From: Actinomadura violacea
GTDB taxonomy: Bacteria > Actinomycetota > Actinomycetes > Streptosporangiales > Streptosporangiaceae
Length of the DNA stretch: 64,000 nucleotides
Direction: 5' to 3'
NCBI RefSeq assembly: GCF_017573465.1
Contig: NZ_JAGEPF010000024.1
Location: 147,243-211,242 of the forward strand
The notes under the pieces are model-generated. The model made no database searches, was not told where the DNA came from, and saw only the letters and a program-made list of their open reading frames with translations. Position numbers and translations under genes: made by a program. Below are positions 24,333 through 33,437 of the stretch, piece after piece. How positions within the stretch are numbered: the stretch's first letter is position 1; each line of letters opens with the position of its first letter.

Positions 24333-25175
24333 ATGATCATGGAGCTCGACCACGAATTCACCGTTCCGGTACCGGTGGATCAGGCCTGGTCGGTGCTGCT
24401 CGACGTGGAGCGCGTCGCGTCGTGCATGCCGGGCGCGACCCTCGACTCGGTCGACGGCGACGAGTACGCGGGCCGGATGAAGGTGAAGGTCGGCGCGATG
24501 ACCATCACCTACCGCGGCACCGCGCGCATCGTCTCGGCCGACGAGTCGTCCCGCACCGTCACGATGGAGGCGGCCGCCAAGGAGGCGCGCGGCTCCGGCA
24601 CCGCGTCGGCGACCGTCCAGGCGAAGCTGCACCCGCAGGACGACGGCACGACCCGGGTGGCGGTGCGCACCAAGCTGAACGTGACGGGGCGTCCCGCGCA
24701 GTTCGGCCGCAACATCCTGTCCGAGGTCGGCTCGAAGATCATCGCGCGGTTCGCGAAGGCGCTCGCGGCGGAGCTGGAGTCGCCGGCCGAGCCGGAGGCA
24801 CCGGTGGCCGAGGCCGCGGTTGCCGAGGCGGTCGCGGCCGAGGCGCCCGTCCAGGAGGTCATGCCGGAGCCGGAGACCCCAGCCGAAGAGCCGAAGGCAG
24901 AGCCCGCGAAGGCCGAGCCGGAGAAGGCCGGGCCCGCGAAGGCCGCGGAGCCGGAACCGGCGAAGGCGGAGGTGGCGCGGCCGGTGCCGGCCGCACCGCC
25001 GCGGCACCCGGCGCCGTCCGAGCGGCCGCCGCTGCGGCTCGCCCGCGAGGACGACGCGATCGACCTGCTGGAGGTCGCGGGGCCGTCGCTGGTGAAGCGG
25101 GCCGTCCCGGCCGCGGGCGGGCTCGTCGTGCTGCTGCTGGTGATCCGCTGGCTGGTGCGCCGCCGCAAGCGCTGA
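24333..25175 (+). CDS. CoxG-like SRPBCC protein with charged tether and membrane anchor
   Basis: 280 residues. Residues 1-150 form a CoxG/SRPBCC domain (MELDHEFTVPVPVDQAWSVL, CMPGATLDSVDGDEYAG), a hydrophobic-cavity fold linked to Mo hydroxylases. A roughly 75-residue Pro/Ala/Glu/Lys linker (repeats of AEPEKA, EPAKAE) follows, then a C-terminal helix VPAAGGLVVLLLVIRWLVRR that should insert in the membrane with a basic stop-transfer. CoxG has been implicated in anchoring such complexes to the respiratory chain. ATG 24333 or 24339 may be used; AAGGA lies upstream. It is 171 nt after the FAD subunit and likely in the same regulon. Confidence 0.82.
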   Translation: MIMELDHEFTVPVPVDQAWSVLLDVERVASCMPGATLDSVDGDEYAGRMKVKVGAMTITYRGTARIVSADESSRTVTMEAAAKEARGSGTASATVQAKLHPQDDGTTRVAVRTKLNVTGRPAQFGRNILSEVGSKIIARFAKALAAELESPAEPEAPVAEAAVAEAVAAEAPVQEVMPEPETPAEEPKAEPAKAEPEKAGPAKAAEPEPAKAEVARPVPAAPPRHPAPSERPPLRLAREDDAIDLLEVAGPSLVKRAVPAAGGLVVLLLVIRWLVRRRKR

Positions 25176-25241
25176 CGGCTGCGCGGCCCCGATCCCGGTG
25201 CACGAGCCCGGGGCCGGTTCAAGCGCGGGTCAACGATCGGC

Positions 25242-25997
25242 ATGCGATCGGCGACGACGGTGGAACGCGCCGCCGCGATGGCGTGGCCTTGTCCCGTGGA
25301 CACGATCGAACTGCAGCGGATCGCGGAGATCGAGAGCGACAACTGGTGGTACCGGGAACGGCGCGCGATCGTCTCCGGTGAGCTGCTGCGGTTCAGCGCG
25401 CCCGGCACGGCCGCCGACATCGGCGCCGGGGCCGGCGCGGACGCGCGGCTGCTCGCCGCGCACGGCTGGCAGGCGACCGCCATCGACCTGAACCCCGGCG
25501 CGGTCACGCTCGCGCGCGCGCACGGCATCGAGGCGTACGAGGGCGACGCCCGCTACCTCCCGCTTCCCGGCGGCGAGTACGACCTCGTGCTGGCGATGGA
25601 CGTGCTTGCGCACATCGACGACCACGAACGCGCCGCCGCCGAGATCGCGCGAGTGCTGCGGCCTGGCGGGACGGCGCTCGTGTGCGTCCCGTGCGACATG
25701 GGCCTGTGGTCGGCGCACGACGTCGCCCTCGGACGCGTCCGCCGCTACACCCGCGACGCCCTCGCCGAGCTGCTCGAAGGCGCCGGGCTGCTGCTCGACC
25801 GGCTGTGGGCGCGGGGCGTGCTGCTGCGCCCCGTCCTGCGCCGGCTCCGGCACCGGACGACGCGCCGCGAGGACCTCGCGCCCCTGCCTCCGCCGGCGAA
25901 CGAGGCGCTGCGGCTGACGATGGCGGTGGAGCGGCGGCTCCCGCTGTGGTCCTGGCCGGGGACCTGGCTGTTCGCCCGCGCCCGCCGCCCCGGCTGA
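25242..25997 (+). CDS. Class I SAM-dependent methyltransferase
   Basis: 251 residues with Methyltransf_11 architecture. Motif I is ADIGAGAGADARLLA, followed by the acidic ADP-ribose end TAIDLNPGAV and post-motif DARYLPLPGGEYDLVLAMDV; the conserved HIDDHERAAAEIARVLRPGG segment ends the core. The IESDNWWYRERR opening resembles methyltransferases acting on glycans or lipids near wall polymer clusters, and the gene is next to the CDP-glycerol transferase pair. The start is uncertain: ATG 25242 lacks a ribosome site, and ATG 25278 or the GTG of VDTIELQ (25296) are alternatives. The C-terminus has a basic/aromatic patch (LPLWSWPGTWLF) that may touch membrane. Confidence 0.8.
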   Translation: MRSATTVERAAAMAWPCPVDTIELQRIAEIESDNWWYRERRAIVSGELLRFSAPGTAADIGAGAGADARLLAAHGWQATAIDLNPGAVTLARAHGIEAYEGDARYLPLPGGEYDLVLAMDVLAHIDDHERAAAEIARVLRPGGTALVCVPCDMGLWSAHDVALGRVRRYTRDALAELLEGAGLLLDRLWARGVLLRPVLRRLRHRTTRREDLAPLPPPANEALRLTMAVERRLPLWSWPGTWLFARARRPG

Positions 25998-26010
25998 CCG
26001 AACCACGTTC

Positions 26011-26064
26011 ACTTGCGGCGTGTCGTCCTTAAAAGGCCCGCCATAAGGACGACACGCCGCAAGT
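26011..26064. terminator. 21-bp perfect hairpin between convergent genes
   Basis: Arms 26011-26031 and 26044-26064 are exactly complementary over 21 bp, starting with ACTTGCGGCGTGTCG, with a 12-nt loop. The right arm reaches the stop codon of the giant transferase gene. It serves both the methyltransferase and the minus-strand operon. Confidence 0.85.
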
Positions 26065-29000
26065 CAACGAGGGAAGACGTGGTCGATGACGCGGGCGGAC
26101 GCGTCGCCGTCGTCGTGCGGGCAGTACTTCACGAAGAAGTCGTCGTACCTGCCGCTGTAGTCGTCCTCCATGTCGGGCGCCTCGCGGACGGCCTCGGCGA
26201 CCTCCTCCGACGTCGCGACGAGCGGCCCCGGCGCCTCCGCCTCCAGGTCCAGGTAGAAGCCGCGCACATGGTCGCGGTAGCGCTCCAGGTCGTAGGTGTA
26301 GAAGACCATCGGACGCCCTAGGACGGCGTAGTCGAACATGGCGGACGAGTAGTCCGTCACCAGCACGTCGGACGCCATGTAGAGGTCGGCGATGTCGGGG
26401 TAGCGGGTGACGTCGATGACGAAGTCGTCGGACGGGACGTGGGCGCGGTCGGTGATGAGGTGGTGCGCGCGCACGAGCATGACGTGGTCCTCCCCGAGCG
26501 CGCGCCGCATGGTCTCCACGTCCAGTTCGAGGTGGAAGCCGCGGCGGTCCGGGGCGTGGTGCTCGTCGTCCCGCCAGGTCGGCGCATAGAGCACGACCTT
26601 CTTGCCTTCCGGGATGCCCAGGCGCTTGCGTATGTCGGCTCCTACGCGCTGCCATTCGGGGGCGCTCATGACGTCGTTGCGCGGGTACCCGGTCTCCAGG
26701 ATGTCGCCGCTGAAGTGGAACGCGTGCCGCATGACCTGCGTGGCGAACGGGTTGGGCGACACCAGGTGGTCCCACCGGGGTACTTCGCGCTGGATCCAGT
26801 CGAGCTTCTCTGTACGCCGGTAGGGCATGTCCTTCAGGTCGTAGCCGAGCCGCTTGAGCGGGGTGCCGTGCCACGTCTGCAGGTAGGTCTGGCCCGGCCG
26901 CTTGGCGAACCAGTGCGGCGCCCCGTGGTTCGTGACGATGTACCGTGCGCGCGCGAGCGTCCGGTAGTGCTCGCGTGTCCCAGCCTGGATGGTCCGTGCC
27001 TCGCCCTCCACGGCGAACTGGCCGTCCTGCGAGACCCACACGCATTCGAGGTCGGGCCTGCGCTTGGCGAGCTCCTCGTAGAGCGCGCGCGGGTTGCAGC
27101 TGTACTGGGACGCCCTGTAGCTGTCGAACACCACGACATCGGACAGGTTGCTGCGCAGGTAGACGGGATAGTCGTTCTGCTGCAGGAGCCGCTGCGCGTG
27201 CCGTCCGCGCTCGTCCTCCGACAGGGCGGGACGGCTGTGGATCTGCACGGCGTCGGTCTGGTGGACGCCGACCTCGAACTCGTGCGTGCCGACGCGCCGC
27301 CATTCGGGCAGCTCGGGGATGCCGGCGCGCTCGGCGACGACGGCGACGTCCCCGGACCGGGTGGGCGCGAGCAGGTCCCAGGCGCCCTCGGCGAGCGGCA
27401 GGTCCGTCCCGAACACCGGCAGCCGGGCGGGCGTGAACGCGGCCGTGAACCGGTTCTCCTCCCAGGTCAGGGGCACCTCGTGCGCCTCGCCGGAGCGGCT
27501 GTTGCGCAGCACGAGGCGGTCCGGCCGGTCCGCGGGGTCGGCGGCGTGGTCGCCGGTCAGCGCGAGCCGGCCCTCGGCGTCCCAGGCGGCGGCCGTGACG
27601 ACGGGCCGGAAGCCGCGCTCGACGCCGCGCAGGTTGCCGTACGCGGTGCGGGTCACGACGAACTCGCGGCCCCGCCAGGCGAACCGCTCCTCGGCGAGGT
27701 GCACGGCCATGGCGAGCCGCAGCGGGCCGCCCTCCCCGCTCAGCCGGATGTCCCAGTCGATGGCGTCGAGGAGGTGCGCGCGGCACGCCGCCGGGTACGG
27801 GGCGCCGTCACCGTCCTGCTCCTCACCGGACGCGTCGGCGCCGGTCTCGGCGTCGGCGGGCTCGGGGAGCGGGAGGAGGCCGTCCAGCGGCAGCGTCGCG
27901 GTGAAGCTGAAGCCGGTCCCCTCCGCCGCCGGCGTCACCGCCGCCGGGCGGACCGTGACGGCGCCGAACACCTCCGCGCCGCCGTGCCGCCGCGCCGCCA
28001 TGATCGCCGCGCCGGCGCCGAGGGCCCGGTTCGTCCACCCGGTCAGCTCCAGGGCGCCGTCCACCCGGCGGAACCCGGTGAGCACGGCCCGGGCGTTCTT
28101 CACGTGCACCGCGAACCCCTCGTCGCCGTCCGCGGGCTGCACGGCGACGTGCTCGGCCGGCTGCCGCGCGGCCGTCCACCGCACCCGCGGCGCCGCCGCC
28201 GTGACCCGCCGGACGGCCTTGTGCCCGGCCGTCGTCACCTCGGCCCACAGCTCCCACGCCGCGGTGCGCCACTCCTCGCCGTCGCGCAGCGCCTCCGGGT
28301 CCACCCGGACGGCGAACCCGGACCACTCGTAGGACACCAGCGCCTGCCCGGACCGGGCCGTGGCCTCGGGGCAGCGGGTCCGCTCCACGTCGAGGCGGAC
28401 CTCCCGGCCGGTCCGGGCGTCGCGCAGCCACATCCGGATCCGGGAGTCGTGCGCCGACGACACGTCGAGCCGGGCGAAGTGCGCGTACCCCTCGATCGCC
28501 AGGACGTCCCCGTCCCAGCCGGCGCGCTCCACCCGCGTCCACAGCTCGAACTCGTCGGTGACGTCGTACACCTCGTCGGGCACCGCGCGGTGCGGGTCGC
28601 CGAAGAACGGGTAGCGGGCGTACCAGCGCTGCCGGAACCGGCCCTTGGCGACGAGCGGGACCTCGTCCAGCCCGCCCTCCTCGAACCGCAGCACCTCCAG
28701 CAGCTCCGGCAGCATCCGCTCGCCGAGCAGGTGCAGCTCCAGCCGCTTGATCGCCTCCAGCCCGGACGCGGCCGCCGGGTCCGCGCCCGCGACGATCTCG
28801 GCGCCGAGCTCCACGAGCCGGCGCCGCTCCTGCTCGGACGCGGCGGGCAGCGCGTGCACGAGCGCGCGGACGTCCAGGTCCAGCGCGTACATGTCGTAGG
28901 CGGCCAGGAGGTCCGGCACCCGGTCGCGCAGGACGCGGCGGACCATCCCGAGCGCGGCCATCCGGTCGATGATCTCGCCGAGCTCCGGCCGCTCCCGCTC

Positions 29001-29639
29001 GTAGGCGCCCGGGTGGTGGCGCCAGAAGTGGACGGTGGTGTCGAGGAGGTCGACGGAGGAGGCGAGGACGTGCGTCTCCATCGCCACGGTCAGGTCCCCG
29101 TACTGCATCGCGGGGAACTCGAACTGGTGGGCGTCCCAGAACGAGCGCCGGAAGACCTTGTTCCACACCGTCCGGTCCTGCAGGAGGGCGGGCTGCTGCG
29201 AGATGTGCGTGGACCGGACGGTCGCCGCATAGGGCTCGGCGTGCAGCCACGACGGCCAGACGCCCTCGTCGTCCAGGCACATGACGTTGCCGCCGGCGAT
29301 GTCCGATCCGGTCGACTCCAGCGACCCGGCCAGCAGCTCGTACGCGTACGGCGGTAGCGCGTCCTCGCCATCCAGGAACGCGAGGTAGCGGCCCTCGGCG
29401 TGCCGGACGCCGGTGTTGCGCGCCGGCCCCGCGCCCGGGTCGGTGTGCGGCACCGACCGGAACCGCTCGTCGCGGCGCGCGAACGCCTCGGCGACGGCGG
29501 CGGCGCCGTCCGCGGCCCCGTCGTCCACCATGATCACTTCCAGGTCGCGCAGCGTCTGCCCGGCCAGCGACTCCAGGCATCCGGCGAGGTGCTCCCCCGC
29601 CGCGCGGAACGGTACGACGACGCTGATCTTCGGTGACAC
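26064..29639 (-). CDS. GT2 glycosyltransferase - CDP-glycerol glycerophosphotransferase fusion A
   Basis: 1191 residues. The N-terminal GT-A domain (about 1-220: KISVVVPFRAAGEHLAGCLE, VIMVDDGAADG, YLAFLDGEDALPPYAY) resembles polymer-building GT2 enzymes. The middle 500 residues are beta-rich with no assigned fold. The C-terminal CDP-glycerol:poly(glycerophosphate) transferase domain (about 790-1185) shows QTWHGTPLKRLGYD, GYPRNDV, VVLYAPTWRDD, LVRAHHLITD and VLVTDYSSAMFDYAVLGRPM, the TagF/TarF signatures with both His. It should add sugar and glycerol- or ribitol-phosphate units to a teichoic-acid-type polymer at the inner membrane face. GTG 29639 has GGAGA upstream. The DxD region reads DGED rather than DADD as in paralogue B. 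Second gene of a tandem pair. Confidence 0.85.
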   Translation of the reverse strand: MSPKISVVVPFRAAGEHLAGCLESLAGQTLRDLEVIMVDDGAADGAAAVAEAFARRDERFRSVPHTDPGAGPARNTGVRHAEGRYLAFLDGEDALPPYAYELLAGSLESTGSDIAGGNVMCLDDEGVWPSWLHAEPYAATVRSTHISQQPALLQDRTVWNKVFRRSFWDAHQFEFPAMQYGDLTVAMETHVLASSVDLLDTTVHFWRHHPGAYERERPELGEIIDRMAALGMVRRVLRDRVPDLLAAYDMYALDLDVRALVHALPAASEQERRRLVELGAEIVAGADPAAASGLEAIKRLELHLLGERMLPELLEVLRFEEGGLDEVPLVAKGRFRQRWYARYPFFGDPHRAVPDEVYDVTDEFELWTRVERAGWDGDVLAIEGYAHFARLDVSSAHDSRIRMWLRDARTGREVRLDVERTRCPEATARSGQALVSYEWSGFAVRVDPEALRDGEEWRTAAWELWAEVTTAGHKAVRRVTAAAPRVRWTAARQPAEHVAVQPADGDEGFAVHVKNARAVLTGFRRVDGALELTGWTNRALGAGAAIMAARRHGGAEVFGAVTVRPAAVTPAAEGTGFSFTATLPLDGLLPLPEPADAETGADASGEEQDGDGAPYPAACRAHLLDAIDWDIRLSGEGGPLRLAMAVHLAEERFAWRGREFVVTRTAYGNLRGVERGFRPVVTAAAWDAEGRLALTGDHAADPADRPDRLVLRNSRSGEAHEVPLTWEENRFTAAFTPARLPVFGTDLPLAEGAWDLLAPTRSGDVAVVAERAGIPELPEWRRVGTHEFEVGVHQTDAVQIHSRPALSEDERGRHAQRLLQQNDYPVYLRSNLSDVVVFDSYRASQYSCNPRALYEELAKRRPDLECVWVSQDGQFAVEGEARTIQAGTREHYRTLARARYIVTNHGAPHWFAKRPGQTYLQTWHGTPLKRLGYDLKDMPYRRTEKLDWIQREVPRWDHLVSPNPFATQVMRHAFHFSGDILETGYPRNDVMSAPEWQRVGADIRKRLGIPEGKKVVLYAPTWRDDEHHAPDRRGFHLELDVETMRRALGEDHVMLVRAHHLITDRAHVPSDDFVIDVTRYPDIADLYMASDVLVTDYSSAMFDYAVLGRPMVFYTYDLERYRDHVRGFYLDLEAEAPGPLVATSEEVAEAVREAPDMEDDYSGRYDDFFVKYCPHDDGDASARVIDHVFPR

Positions 29640-29714
29640 GGGTTCTCCAGGGGTTGCGGGGTGGTGCGCGCGGTGATGTGAAGCGGCGCCGCTCGGGACG
29701 GCGCCGCGCGGTCG

Positions 29715-32700
29715 TCAGAGCACGCGGTCGAGCACGCGGGCGGCGGCCCGGCCGTCGTCGTGCGGGCAGTACCGGGCGGCGAACGCCGCGCGCGCGCCGC
29801 GGTACCCGGACTCGATCGCCGCCGGCTCGGCGAGCGCCTCGACGACCTGCTTGGACGTGCGCAGCAGCGGCCCGGGCGCCTCGGCGTCGAAGTCGAAGTA
29901 GAAGCCGCGCACGTGGTCGCGGTAGCGCTCCAGGTCGTAGGTGTAGAACAGCATCGGCCGGCCGGTGACCGCGAAGTCGAACATGGCCGAGGAGTAGTCG
30001 GTGACGAGCACGTCGCTGATCAGGAACAGCTCGGAGATGTCGGGGTAGACCGACACGTCCATCACGCAGTCGCCGGGCCGCCACTTCGGCCGGTCCGTCA
30101 CCAGGTAGTGGGTGCGCAGCAGCAGGACGTGGTCGCGGCCCAGCGCCTTCCGGAACCGCTCGATGTCGAGTTCGAGGCGGAACGCCCGCTTGCCGATGGC
30201 GAAGTGGAAGTCGTCCCGCCACGTGGGCGCGTACAGCACGACGCGCTTGCCGTCCGGGATGCCTAGTCGCCGCCGTACCGCCGTCGCCATCTCGTCGCGG
30301 TGCGGGCTGCTCAGGATGTCGTTGCGGGGATAACCGCTCTCCAGGACCTCCCCCTGGTAACCGAACGCGCGCCTGAACAGCGGCACCGAGAACGCGTTCT
30401 GCGACAGCAGCACGTCCCACTGCGGGACGTCGTGCTGCATCCAGTCCATGCCCTCGGTCCGCTTGTAGGGCATCTGCTTGACGTCGTAGCCGAGCTTCTT
30501 CAGCGGCGTGCCGTGCCAGCACTGTACGTACGTCTGGTCTTCGCGCTTGGCGAACCACTCCTGCTGCGTCCAGTTGCCGAACACATAGCGCGCCCTGGCG
30601 AGCGCCTCGTAGTGCTCGCGGGAACCGGCCAGGACGGTCCGCGCACCGGTGGGCTTGCCGAACTGGCCGTTCTCCGTGACCCACACGCAGTCGATGTCCA
30701 GTTCCCTACGGCGAAGCTCGTCGTAGATGCCGCGCGGGTTACACGCGTACTGGCGTCCCTTGTACGCATCGAACACGGCCAGGTCGCGCACGGGCAGGTT
30801 GAGGTGCCGCCTGTAGTGCCCTGAGCGGATCCTCGCCTGCGCGTAGGGGCCGCGCTCGTCGTCGTCGAGGGCCGTCTGGATGTGGAGCTGGAGCTGGTCG
30901 GTCTTGTAGACGCGGACGTCGACGCGGTGCAGGCCCGTCTCGGTCGGCTCCGGCAGGTTCCGCAGAGCATGCCGGCGGACGACCACCGGCCGCTCCGTCC
31001 CGCCGAGCGGCGCGAACACGTCCCACCGGCCGGACACCAGCGGCCGCGACAGCCCCAGCACCGGCATCCGCTCCGGCGCGAACTTCGCGGTGAACCGGTC
31101 GCTCTCCCAGCGCAGCGGGACGGTGTGCTCCTCGCACGACCGCCGCCGCCGCAGGACCAGGGCCTCCGGGCGGCCCGCCGGATCCGTGCAGGTCCCCGAC
31201 AGCCGCAGCAGCCCGTCGGGCGACCACGACACCCGGTCGACGGCCGGTGCGCTCGCGCGCACGACGACCCGCACCTGGCTGCGCCGCGTCCGCGCGACCT
31301 CCAGCTCCCCGCAGGGCGCCGGGTAGACCGCGCCGGCCGCGTCCTCCTCCAGGTACGGGCGGACGCCGCCGGGCAGGCTGATCTCCCAGTCGCCGGGATG
31401 CCGCGCCAGCGCGCCGACCGGCAGCTTCGCGCGGAACCCGTACCAGCCGTCCGCCGCGCCCTCCGCCGGCTCGACCGGGCCCGCGACCGTGGCGCGGCCC
31501 GCCTTCGGCGCCGCGGTGATCCGCGTGCCCGCCTCGATCGGCGTGCGGCTCCAGCCGTCCAGCCACAGCTCGTCGCCCTCCAGGTGCGACCCGGTGACCG
31601 TCGCGGCCGTCCGGCGCACCTGCAGGACGAACCGGCGCTTGGCCGCCACGCCCTGCACCAGCACGCCCGGCGCGCACTCCCGGTCGTCCGGCCACTGGCG
31701 GGCGCTGAGGCGCGGGTTGGCGAACGTCCTGCGCCGCCGCAGGCCCCGGTTGACGATCTCCACGCACGGGATCCAGTCGACGTCCCGCCACCGGCCGAAG
31801 ATCCGCAGCGCGGACGGGTCGATCTCCGCGACGAACCCCGACCAGTCGTAGGACACCACCGACTGCCGCGTCCGCGCCGTCACGTCCGGGCGCCGCACCC
31901 GCCGGATCGGCACCCGCATCAGCCCGCGCCGGTTGGACGCGAGCAGCCACAGCCGGATCCGGGAGCCGTCCTCGGTGGAGGAGTCCAGGTGCCGGATGTA
32001 GGCGTGGCCTTCGAGCCGCAGCCGCCCGCCCACCCAGGTCGCCCGGTCGATCGCCGCCGCCGGCTTCAGCTCGTCGGTCACGTCGTACACGTGCAGCGGG
32101 ACGCCGCACTCCTCGTCCTCGAAGAACGGGTACTCGGCGTACCAGCGGTGCCGCAGCCCGCGCCGCACCCGCGCGGTGTCGTTGTGCTTGCCCAGCTGGA
32201 CGAACCGGAGCACGTCCATCAGCTCGGGCAGCTTCTTGCGGCACAGCAGGTGCAGCTGCAGCCGCGTCATCGAGGGGAGCTTCTTGATGACGCGCGGGTT
32301 GACGCCCTCCGCGAGGGCCGCGCCCATGGCGACGAGCTCCTCGCGGTTGTCGTCATCGGTCCTGGGCAGGGCGTCGAGGACGACGCGCAGCTCGATGTCG
32401 ACGAGCACGTGCTCGTCGTAGGTGGCGACGAGCTGCGGCGCGTACGAGGCCAGGCCCTCCCGCACCGTGCGCGCGGAGCGGAGACGCTGGCAGAGGTTGT
32501 CCCAGTCGTAGCGGTCCTCGGTGATGGACCCCGGACGCTTGCGCCAGTAGTAGACGGTGTCGCTCAGCACGTCCACAGACTTGGCCAGCGCGTGCGCGCG
32601 CGCCGTCACCGGCGGGTCCTCATAGAAGCCGGTGGGGAACTTCAACTCCGCGTGGTCCCAGAACGCCCGCCGGTACACCTTGTTCCAGGGCGTACGGTCA

Positions 32701-33161
32701 CGGATCAGCAGTCCATGCGACGACACATGCGTCCTGGTACGGGTCTCGGTGAAAACGCCGGTGTGCAGCACCGACTGCCACGTCCGGTCGACGTCCATGC
32801 GCTCGACGTTCCCGGACGCCATGTCCGAACCAGTGCGCTCCAGCGAGCCGACCATCCTGCTGTAGGCATCGCGTTCCACCACGTCGTCGGCGTCGGCGAA
32901 CGCCAGGTACTCGCCCTTGGCCAGCCGCACACCCGCGTTGCGGGACGGACCGGGCCCCTCATGGTCGCGCCCCACCAGCCGGAACCGCGGGTCGCGGTCG
33001 CACATCTCCTTGGCGATCACCGCGCCGTTGTCGTCCGACCCGTCGTCCACCATGATCACTTCAAGGTCGCGCAGCGACTGCCCGGCGATCGACTCCAGGC
33101 ACGCGCGCAGATACTCCTCGGTGTTGTGGAACGGGACGACGACGCTGAGCTTCGGGGACAT
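29715..33161 (-). CDS. GT2 glycosyltransferase - CDP-glycerol glycerophosphotransferase fusion B
   Basis: 1148 residues, same architecture as the neighbour 75 nt downstream. The GT2 domain begins KLSVVVPFHNTEEYLRACLE with VIMVDDGSDD and the metal motif FADADDVV; a long beta-rich middle follows. The C-terminal glycerophosphotransferase has QCWHGTPLKKLGYDVKQMPY, ESGYPRNDI, LYAPTWRDDFHF, LRTHYLVTD and VLVTDYSSAMFDFAVTGRPM. ATG 33161 is fixed by GGAGG 9 nt upstream, with a dispersed repeat just before it. The pair arose by tandem duplication and has diverged throughout, most in the middle. Different acceptor or sugar specificity along the same wall polymer is the likely reason both persist. Confidence 0.85.
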   Translation of the reverse strand: MSPKLSVVVPFHNTEEYLRACLESIAGQSLRDLEVIMVDDGSDDNGAVIAKEMCDRDPRFRLVGRDHEGPGPSRNAGVRLAKGEYLAFADADDVVERDAYSRMVGSLERTGSDMASGNVERMDVDRTWQSVLHTGVFTETRTRTHVSSHGLLIRDRTPWNKVYRRAFWDHAELKFPTGFYEDPPVTARAHALAKSVDVLSDTVYYWRKRPGSITEDRYDWDNLCQRLRSARTVREGLASYAPQLVATYDEHVLVDIELRVVLDALPRTDDDNREELVAMGAALAEGVNPRVIKKLPSMTRLQLHLLCRKKLPELMDVLRFVQLGKHNDTARVRRGLRHRWYAEYPFFEDEECGVPLHVYDVTDELKPAAAIDRATWVGGRLRLEGHAYIRHLDSSTEDGSRIRLWLLASNRRGLMRVPIRRVRRPDVTARTRQSVVSYDWSGFVAEIDPSALRIFGRWRDVDWIPCVEIVNRGLRRRRTFANPRLSARQWPDDRECAPGVLVQGVAAKRRFVLQVRRTAATVTGSHLEGDELWLDGWSRTPIEAGTRITAAPKAGRATVAGPVEPAEGAADGWYGFRAKLPVGALARHPGDWEISLPGGVRPYLEEDAAGAVYPAPCGELEVARTRRSQVRVVVRASAPAVDRVSWSPDGLLRLSGTCTDPAGRPEALVLRRRRSCEEHTVPLRWESDRFTAKFAPERMPVLGLSRPLVSGRWDVFAPLGGTERPVVVRRHALRNLPEPTETGLHRVDVRVYKTDQLQLHIQTALDDDERGPYAQARIRSGHYRRHLNLPVRDLAVFDAYKGRQYACNPRGIYDELRRRELDIDCVWVTENGQFGKPTGARTVLAGSREHYEALARARYVFGNWTQQEWFAKREDQTYVQCWHGTPLKKLGYDVKQMPYKRTEGMDWMQHDVPQWDVLLSQNAFSVPLFRRAFGYQGEVLESGYPRNDILSSPHRDEMATAVRRRLGIPDGKRVVLYAPTWRDDFHFAIGKRAFRLELDIERFRKALGRDHVLLLRTHYLVTDRPKWRPGDCVMDVSVYPDISELFLISDVLVTDYSSAMFDFAVTGRPMLFYTYDLERYRDHVRGFYFDFDAEAPGPLLRTSKQVVEALAEPAAIESGYRGARAAFAARYCPHDDGRAAARVLDRVL

Positions 33162-33177
33162 GCGGCCTCCTAGGGAC

Positions 33178-33221
33178 GGGGGGCCGAACCCCCGCACCCC
33201 CCGCTTCGCTTCGCTCATGCC
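33178..33221. repeat. Dispersed G/C-tract intergenic repeat, copy 2
   Basis: A 44-bp element about 85% identical to 3676-3720 (GGGGGG, CCGA, C tracts, then TTCGCTTCGCTCATGCC). It lies 17 nt upstream of the start of fusion B, the same relation to a minus-strand start codon as copy 1. Confidence 0.7.
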
Positions 33222-33437
33222 AGTAGGTCGGTTGACGGGGGCCGCCGCCGAGCGAGAGCGGAAACCCCGCCACACCGAGCATGGTGACACGAAGTGATCA
33301 GACGAACGCGGATCGCTATTGCCAGGCCGTCCCCTGACGCAGACTTGACCCGCCCTGCCGTCCCTTTACCGCGCCCTGACCGCGACCGCCGAGGCCGATA
33401 CCGCCCTCCGACCGGGCCGTCCGTCCCGAAGGAAGGG

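Noticed and set aside
26011..26064. Inverted repeat as a transposon end or MITE
   Set aside because: No target-site duplication or transposase nearby; position between convergent stop codons fits a terminator.
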